Assembly: GCA_014155875.1 (NCBI GenBank)
Contig: JACEFZ010024504.1
Span: forward strand, 434,001 to 498,000
Length of the DNA: 64,000 nucleotides
Direction: 5' to 3'
Source of the DNA: Cepaea nemoralis
Lineage: Eukaryota; Mollusca; Gastropoda; Stylommatophora; Helicidae
Shown here in pieces: positions 58,201-64,000 of this stretch. Below the pieces are notes generated by a model. The model did not search any database, was not told the origin of the DNA, and was given only the letters and a program-made list of their open reading frames with translations. Made by a program: the position numbers and the translations under genes. Positions within the stretch are counted from its first letter, which is position 1, and each line of letters begins with the position of its first letter.

Positions 58201-59780
58201 GTATGTCACTATGTCATGAAAACAGTAACATATCACCAATATGTCAGTATGGCATGAAAACAGTACAATATCACCAGTATGTTAGTTTGGCATGGAAACA
58301 GTATCATATCACGAATATGTCACTATGTCATGAAACCAGTACCATATCACCAGTATGTCACTATGTCATGAAAACAGTACCATATCACCAGTATGTCATG
58401 AACACAGTGCCATATCACCAGCATGTCATGAAAACAGTACCATATCACCAGCATGTCACTATGTCATGAAAACAGTACCATATCACCAGTATGTCAGTTT
58501 GGCATGGAAACAGTACCATATCACCAGTATGTCACTATGGCATGGAAAATGTACCATATCACCAATATGTCATAAAAACAGTACCATATCACCAGCATGT
58601 CACTACGCCATAGAAACAGTACCATATCACCAGTTATGTCATGAAAACAGTACCACATCACCAGTTTGTCACTATGTCATGAAAACAGTACCACATCACC
58701 AGTATGTCACTATGGCATGAAAACAGTACCACATCACCAGTATGTCATGAAAACAGTACCATATCACCAATCTGTCACTATGGCATGGAAACAGTACCAC
58801 ATCACCAGTATGTCACTATGTCATGAAAACAGTACCACATCACCAGTATGTCATGAAAACAGTACCATATCACCAATCTGTCACTATGGCATGGAAACAG
58901 TACCACATCACCAGTATGTCACTATGTCATGAAACCAGTACCATATCACCAGTATGTCATGAAAACAGTACCATATCACCAGTATGTCACTATGTCATGA
59001 AAACAGTACCATATCACCAGTATGTCAGTATGGCATGAAACCAGTACCATATCACCAGTATGTCATGAAAACAGTACCATATCACCAGTATGTTATGAAA
59101 ACAGTACCATATCACCAGTATGTTATGAAAACAGTACCATATCACCAGTATGTCATGAAAACAGTACCATATCACCAGTATGTCACAGAAACAATAACAT
59201 AGCAGTATGGCATGAAAACAGTATCATATCACCAGTATGTCACTATGGCATGAAACCAGTACCATATCACCAGTATGTCATGAAAACAGTGCCATATCAC
59301 CAGTATGTCATGAAAACAGTACCATATCACCAGTATGTCACTATGTCATGAAAACAGTACCACATCACCAGTGTGTCACTATGGCATGAAAACAGTACCA
59401 TATCACCAGTATGTCACTATGGCATGAAAACAGTACCATATCAACAGTATGTCATGAAACCAGTACCATATCACCAGTATGTCCCTATGTCACGAAAACA
59501 GTACCACATCACTAGTATGTCACTATGGCATAAAAACAGTACCATATCAACAGTATGTCACTATGTCATGAAAACAGTACCACATCACCAGTATGTCACT
59601 ATGTCATGAAAACAGTACCACATCACCAGTATGTCATGAAAACAGTACCATATCACCAATCTGTCACTATGGCATGGAAAGTACCACATCATCAGTATGT
59701 CACAGAAACAATAACATAGCAGTATGGCATGAAAACAGTACCATATCACCAATATGTCACTATGGCATGAAACCATACTG
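52250..59780. repeat. 30/38-bp satellite array, right block with 2.9-kb higher-order repeat
   Basis: Continuation of the array at 44128. Blocks of about 2.9 kb recur with the same order of 30- and 38-bp variants: 53087-53512 corresponds to 56004-56429 (offset 2917), and 55686-55952 to 58666-58932 (offset 2980). Discounting the LINE, 46756 corresponds to 53458 with an offset of about 2880. The array ends at about 59780 in diverged units. Confidence 0.96.
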
Positions 59781-59932
59781 AAACCACCAGCACTGAAAGT
59801 GTCCCAGTCCCAGATCTGAAGTCACCCCGAGATATATATATAAATAAATATAAATATATATATATATATGTATAGATATTCATAGATAAGTGTGATAGCC
59901 TGTTCCCTTCACCCCAGGGAAGCTGTGACAAT
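59781..59932. other. Array border with AT-rich microsatellite
   Basis: Short non-repeated sequence and a TATA/AAATA microsatellite at about 59832-59870. Confidence 0.7.
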
Positions 59933-60230
59933 GGAATTAGTGATATATTGATAATATGATTAGCAGCAATTCGCTGAATACTAATCCTGAGACCCCTGAC
60001 GAGAAGAAGATGTCTATGGGAATTAGTGATTTATTGATAATATGATTAGCAGCAGTTCGCTGAATACTAATCCTGAGACCCGTGATGAGAAGATGTTTAT
60101 GTGAATTAGTGATTGATTGATAATATGATTAGCAGCAGTTCGCTGAATACTAATCCTGAGACCCCTGAGGAGAGGAAGATGTTTTTGTGAATTAGCGATT
60201 GATTAATATGATCGGCAGCGGTTTGATGAC
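59933..60230. repeat. 83-86-bp tandem repeat, about 3.5 copies
   Basis: The landmark GAATTAG occurs at 59934, 60020, 60103 and 60189, giving periods of 86, 83 and 86 bp. The unit includes TGATTAGCAGCAGTTCGCTG and ACTAATCCTGAGACCC. The fourth copy is partial and diverged. Confidence 0.9.
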
Positions 60231-60929
60231 GCTGGTCATATAGCAACTGATACCAGAAAGACGAAGTAGAGTGGGAATATGGTCGGTGACGAGTTTTGTG
60301 GTAGTGGCCCGTAGATGCCTGCTCCGTATTCCGGAGGCTTGGTTGCATCGGCGGGCCTTACATCCTTAAGTTCCCTTTTTGAGTTTTATTATTAGAAAAG
60401 TGTTTTTTTTAATGGATTAATGGGTAGTTAGAAGTTATAATTTTAGAAGTCAGTTGTAGGTTGAACTGTATGTTGTTCATTTTGATTTTTGAGTCAGAAA
60501 ACAGAGGTTTTAGGTTCTAAGACTTTTCCTAGGAAAAGTCTGCGTATAACATAAGGGGGAATATTTAACAGAGTAGATATTATACCCCATAGTTAGCAGG
60601 TGGTCGGGGCGTGCAATACTGGCGGTGCAAAATACTTGCACTAAGAAGCACAGTTTTGATGACGTTGGGTCAAGAATTGCGTGGCATAACAACACAACAA
60701 CGGGAGAAGATTGCCATCAGTGCTGCTGGGCGGACTCTTGCGTTTTGGACAGAGAAGATGAAACCATCTGGAAGGTCATAGTGAATTGACGTTGTTTATT
60801 TTAGAAGGATATGTTATCACACTTTCAGCACTAAGTAGAGATGAATATTAGTAGAAGAATGCAGCATCATATACCCATTGCTTTTTGTATGTTCAACCCG
60901 ACTTTGCATTTCCTGTTTTTATACTATGG
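60231..60929. other. BRD8 intron sequence with a 22-bp perfect palindrome
   Basis: Non-coding. A perfect 22-bp palindrome centred on CCTAGG lies at 60520-60541. No gene recognised. Confidence 0.6.
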
Positions 60930-61690
60930 GAAGAAACCACCTCTCAGCAGTATGTTACTATGGGAAGGAAACAGTAGCATGTCAGCAGAATGTTACTATG
61001 GGAAGGAAACAGTAGCATGTCAGCAGTATGTTACTATGGGAAGGAAACAGTAGCATGTCAGCAGAATGTTACTATGGGAAGGAAACAGTAGCATGTCAGC
61101 AGTATGTTACTATGGGAAGGAAACAGTAGCATGTCAGCAGTATGTTACTATGGGAAGGAAACAGTAGCATGTCAGCAGTATGTTACTATGGGAAGGAAAC
61201 AGTAGCATGTCAGCAGAATGTTACTATGGGAAGGAAACAGTAGCATGTCAGCAGAATGTTACTATGGGAAGGAAACAGTAGCATGTCAGCAGAATGTTAC
61301 TATGGGAAGGAAACAGTAGCATGTCAGCAGTATGTTACTATGGGAAGGAAACAGTAGCATGTCAGCAGTATGTTACTATGGGAAGGAAACAGTAGCATGT
61401 CAGCAGTATGTTACTATGGGAAGGAAACAGTAGCATGTCAGCAGTATGTTACTATGGGAAGGAAACAGTAGCATGTCAGCAGTATGTTACTATGGGAAGG
61501 AAACAGTAGCATGTCAGCAGAATGTTACTATGGGAAGAAACCACCTGTCAGCAGTGTTACTATGGGAAGAAACCACCTCTCAGCAGTAAGTTACTATGGG
61601 AAGAAACCACCTGTCAGCAGTATGTTACTATGGGAAGGAAATAGCATGTCAGCAGTGGGAAGAAACCACCTGTCAGCAGTATGGCATGGA
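60930..61690. repeat. 38-bp minisatellite, about 18 copies
   Basis: Unit TATGTTACTATGGGAAGG followed by AAACAGTAGCATGTCAGCAG, 38 bp, highly uniform from 60950 to 61520, then shortened and diverged copies to 61690. It aligns to the 38-bp unit of the satellite at 44-60 kb at about 31 of 38 positions. Confidence 0.95.
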
Positions 61691-61939
61691 AGCAGTTTAT
61701 CTGCTGATTATGAATGCTCATTGACTGTTTCATCATTTGCATGGGTGAATTCTACTCTATTTAGACACAATGAAATAAAATGTCAGTGTCAGTCATGTCA
61801 ACAACTTCTTTAAAATATCTATTTCTCTGTGAATGAACAGGAAAGAATTCTCATATGCACATACTGCGCCCTTCAGCCTTTACTTTTTTAGCTGACTACA
61901 TGCCTAATACACCAATAGAAAGATCAATAGAGACATAGA
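61691..61939. other. BRD8 intron sequence, no recognised feature
   Basis: Short non-coding stretch between the minisatellite and the LINE relic. Confidence 0.5.
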
Positions 61940-63700
61940 AAGACATATATTTGTACTTCACAGATTATACCAAGGCATTTGATAAAATAAAACATGATGA
62001 ACTGATTAAAATGTTGGAAGATATCAATATTGATGGGAAAGATCTCAGAATAATAAAGAATGTTCACTGGAACCAAGTAGCGGCAATTAAAATGAGAAAT
62101 AAAAAAGGCAATAATAAATAAATAAAGCTGGGAGTACGATAGTGATGTGTTTTGTCACTGGATCTCTTGTCCCTCTATCCATCCATCATGTGCCATGTCG
62201 ATAAACGTGGGTGGTCATGTTCTGCCATCTCACTCGATCACCAGAGTCGTGGATCAGCTCTGTGTTCCTGTCTCGACCATGCCACGTGGCCAAGCCATCC
62301 AGATATTTACTTCTTGGTCTTCCCCTTCGATCTTACCAGTTGTCACCAAGTTCTCCAAGTCATTTCTTCTCATAACATGCCCAAACAATTATGACTGTCT
62401 GTGTCTAATGACTCTAATCAGTTTACGATCTCCATTTGTTTCTTGAAGGACTTGTTCATTGGTTTTTCAATCTGTCCATGGTATTCTTTGCATTTTCCTC
62501 AGAAACCACATTTCCACAGTCATCAGCTGTTTTTCAGCTTGACTGCTTATTGTCCACACTTCACATCCATACAAAAGTATAGGTTCTATGTAGCACTTCA
62601 ACACTTTTTCTTGTTTCAATTGATATCTTTTTATTGGTCAGTATGTTTTTCATCTCGCAAAAGGTTACCTTCGCAATGGCAATTCTTGTTCTAATCTCTT
62701 CAAGGCATCTCCCATCAGATGTTATGACTGTGCCGATATAACTGTATCGATTCCCTTGCTTAAGAATATGCCCATTTACTCATATATCACATTGTGGTAT
62801 TTCCTTCTTCCCAGCTGTGGCTATAATATAAACAATACTCTACGCAGATGACACAGTATTGGTGGCGGATAATGCTAAAGATCTACAACAAATGTTGGAT
62901 ACTGTAGTAACACAGAGTGCCAAGAAAGGACTCTCCTTTAATATCAAGACAACAGTAACTAACAATGATGCTTTCAAAGAAAAAGGTGACACCAAAATGT
63001 GAAATGTAAATAGAAGGGAACATTCTTAACCAAGTGGATAATTTTAAATACCTAGGGACATTTATAACATCAGATGGAAGATGCACAATAGAGATTAAGA
63101 GCAGAATAGCGCAAGCAAATGCTTCATTTCAGAAAATGAAGAATATCTTATGCCATAAGTCAATATCATTGAATGTAAGAAAGAGAGTGCTAAGGTGCTA
63201 TATAGAACCTGTTTTGCTGTATGGCAGTGAATCTTGGAATGTAACTGAATAAATTAGGAAGAACTTGGAAGCAACAGAAACATGGTTTCTGAGACAAATG
63301 TGATATCATCGAACTGACAGAATAATTAACAATGATTGCCTGAAAGAGGCTAATGAAACTTGAATATTATATGCAACAATACCACTGGCACCATGCCGTC
63401 ATGACAGACAATAATTTGTTACTGTGCAAACAACAATAAAAAAGGAAAGAAACAAACGGCTTTCTTTGGTCATGTGAGGAGAAGAGAGGCACTGGAGAAC
63501 ATCACGTTACTGGAAAGATCAAGGGGAAGAGAGGCAGATGAAGAGAAATGATGCTGGATAGATTGAGATAGCGGCATGGAGGAATATCATCAGCAGAGTT
63601 GGTCCAGAACACCAAAGACCGAGATCTGTAGAGAGACATCAACGCCTACACCAGCTGTCAGGGCACTTGATGATGATATGCCTAAACATTGCTTAAAGCT
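61940..63700 (+). pseudogene. Decayed RTE-like LINE, polymerase to 3' end, with an inverted insert
   Basis: Plus strand decodes FTDYTKAFDKIKHDELIKML (61955-62014) and KLGVR..CVLS (62125-62160); after the insert 62175-62820 it resumes NILYADDTVLVADNAKDLQQ (62835-62892), then VDNFKYLGTFITSDGRC (63036) and KRVLRCYIEPVLLYGSESWN (63180-63240). Near 63460-63690 the C-terminal region with shifts ends the protein. The catalytic YADD is kept, but frameshifts and stops disable the gene. Confidence 0.8.
62175..62820 (-). pseudogene. Inverted RTE-like LINE 3' fragment nested in a relative
   Basis: The minus strand decodes GNRYSYIGTVITSDGRCLEE (62745-62690), TRIAIAKVTFCEMKNILTNK, and towards 62200 an ending like CRHGT. 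This is the same protein region as 63036-63690 on the other strand (VITSDGRC against FITSDGRC), and it splits the polymerase of the surrounding copy. Confidence 0.75.
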
Positions 63701-63867
63701 GGATAATTATGGTAGACTACACTTGATTTATGTGTGTGTAATGTGTATGTGCTTTCAGTGCATATAGTTACATTTAATTTTGTCAGCACGGGCATCCAAT
63801 TTATTTTTAACAAACAAAGTAATTATAAGGAAAACAACAAACAAACAAATGCAACAAACAAATATAC
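63701..63867. other. BRD8 intron start
   Basis: AT-rich intron sequence next to the donor of the exon at 63868, with AACAA repeats. No feature recognised. Confidence 0.5.
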
Positions 63868-63990
63868 TTGAATTTCTGTTGCATCTCCAAGACCTCCTTT
63901 TTTAGCTGCTCACTTCTTTCTATTGTCATCTTTCGCATGATCTGGAGACTTGGAGTGTCTGATTCTGATTTTTCTCCACCTCTTTTCCGC
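63868..63990 (-). CDS. BRD8: BRD8 exon 1 of those visible
   Basis: A 123-bp exon at the right edge. The proposed acceptor is TGTTTTAAG at 63999-63991, with only ten intron bases visible; the donor is TTCAA/GTATATTT. The first base completes a Lys codon if the upstream exon ends AA, giving K-RKRGGEKSESDT. The peptide continues to MRKMTIERSEQLKKEVLEM and QQKF, matching the conserved BRD8 segment after the SANT-like domain (KRKRG, then a helical ER-xx-LKK motif). The two leftover bases AA plus G of the next exon make Lys. If the acceptor guess is wrong, the exon extends past 64000. Confidence 0.85.
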
Positions 63991-64000
63991 CTTAAAACAT

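Noticed and set aside
44128..59780. Possible CRISPR array (regular short repeats)
   Set aside because: There are no unique spacers; repeat and apparent spacer are both parts of the same tandem unit, and the sequence is from a eukaryote.
44052..59781. Dozens of open frames of 60-140 codons with MKTVPYHQYV or HENSTISPVC repeats
   Set aside because: They are the direct result of a 30-bp tandem unit lacking stops in some frames; they occur on both strands, shift at every 38-bp unit and have no start context or unique sequence.

Overview
This is eukaryotic, metazoan DNA, most likely from a lophotrochozoan and possibly a mollusc. The mollusc call rests on the mix of retroelements and repeat tails and is an inference. 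No prokaryotic gene, rRNA, tRNA gene or CRISPR array was seen.

The host gene is easy to miss. Seven short exons on the minus strand (63990-63868, 43105-43025, 33388-33312, 30505-30426, 17299-17147, 11220-11076, 5143-4952) join in one continuous reading frame. Each has an AG acceptor and a GT donor, except one GC donor. The joined protein matches the middle part of BRD8, the bromodomain subunit of the NuA4/TIP60 acetyltransferase complex. About 0.85 kb of coding sequence is spread over 59 kb; almost everything else is intron filled with transposable elements and tandem repeats. The SANT-like N-terminus lies beyond the right edge and the bromodomain beyond the left edge.

Layout, left to right. 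1-4862: 3' part of a Ty3/gypsy-type LTR retrotransposon whose integrase precedes its reverse transcriptase (Gmr1-like order). 4952-11220: two BRD8 exons, a 5'-truncated RNase H-bearing LINE (family I) and a hAT-type MITE. 11.4-17.3 kb: a long APE-type LINE (family R), an 8-bp-TSD foldback element and a BRD8 exon beside a long (GA)n/poly-G tract. 18.8-20.2 kb: a non-autonomous LINE derivative. 20579-27000: a second LTR element with both LTRs and a perfect 5-bp duplication but no usable integrase or reverse transcriptase. 27.7-33.2 kb: a decayed RTE-like LINE carrying a SINE, two BRD8 exons and a Penelope-like element. 33.4-42.7 kb: a nest of LINE J copies with several later insertions. 43.0-43.1 kb: a BRD8 exon. 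44.1-59.8 kb: an 11.8-kb satellite of 30- and 38-bp units with a roughly 2.9-kb higher-order period, split by an apparently intact full-length LINE (family I). 59.9-61.7 kb: two more minisatellites, one related to the satellite. 61.9-63.7 kb: a decayed RTE-like LINE with an inverted fragment of a relative inside it. 63.9 kb: the first visible BRD8 exon.

The LINE, LTR, Penelope and SINE parts supply their own replication functions and are not a pathway with the host gene. The family letters I, J, R and T are local labels. All calls come from reading sequence and remembered family features; no database search was run.
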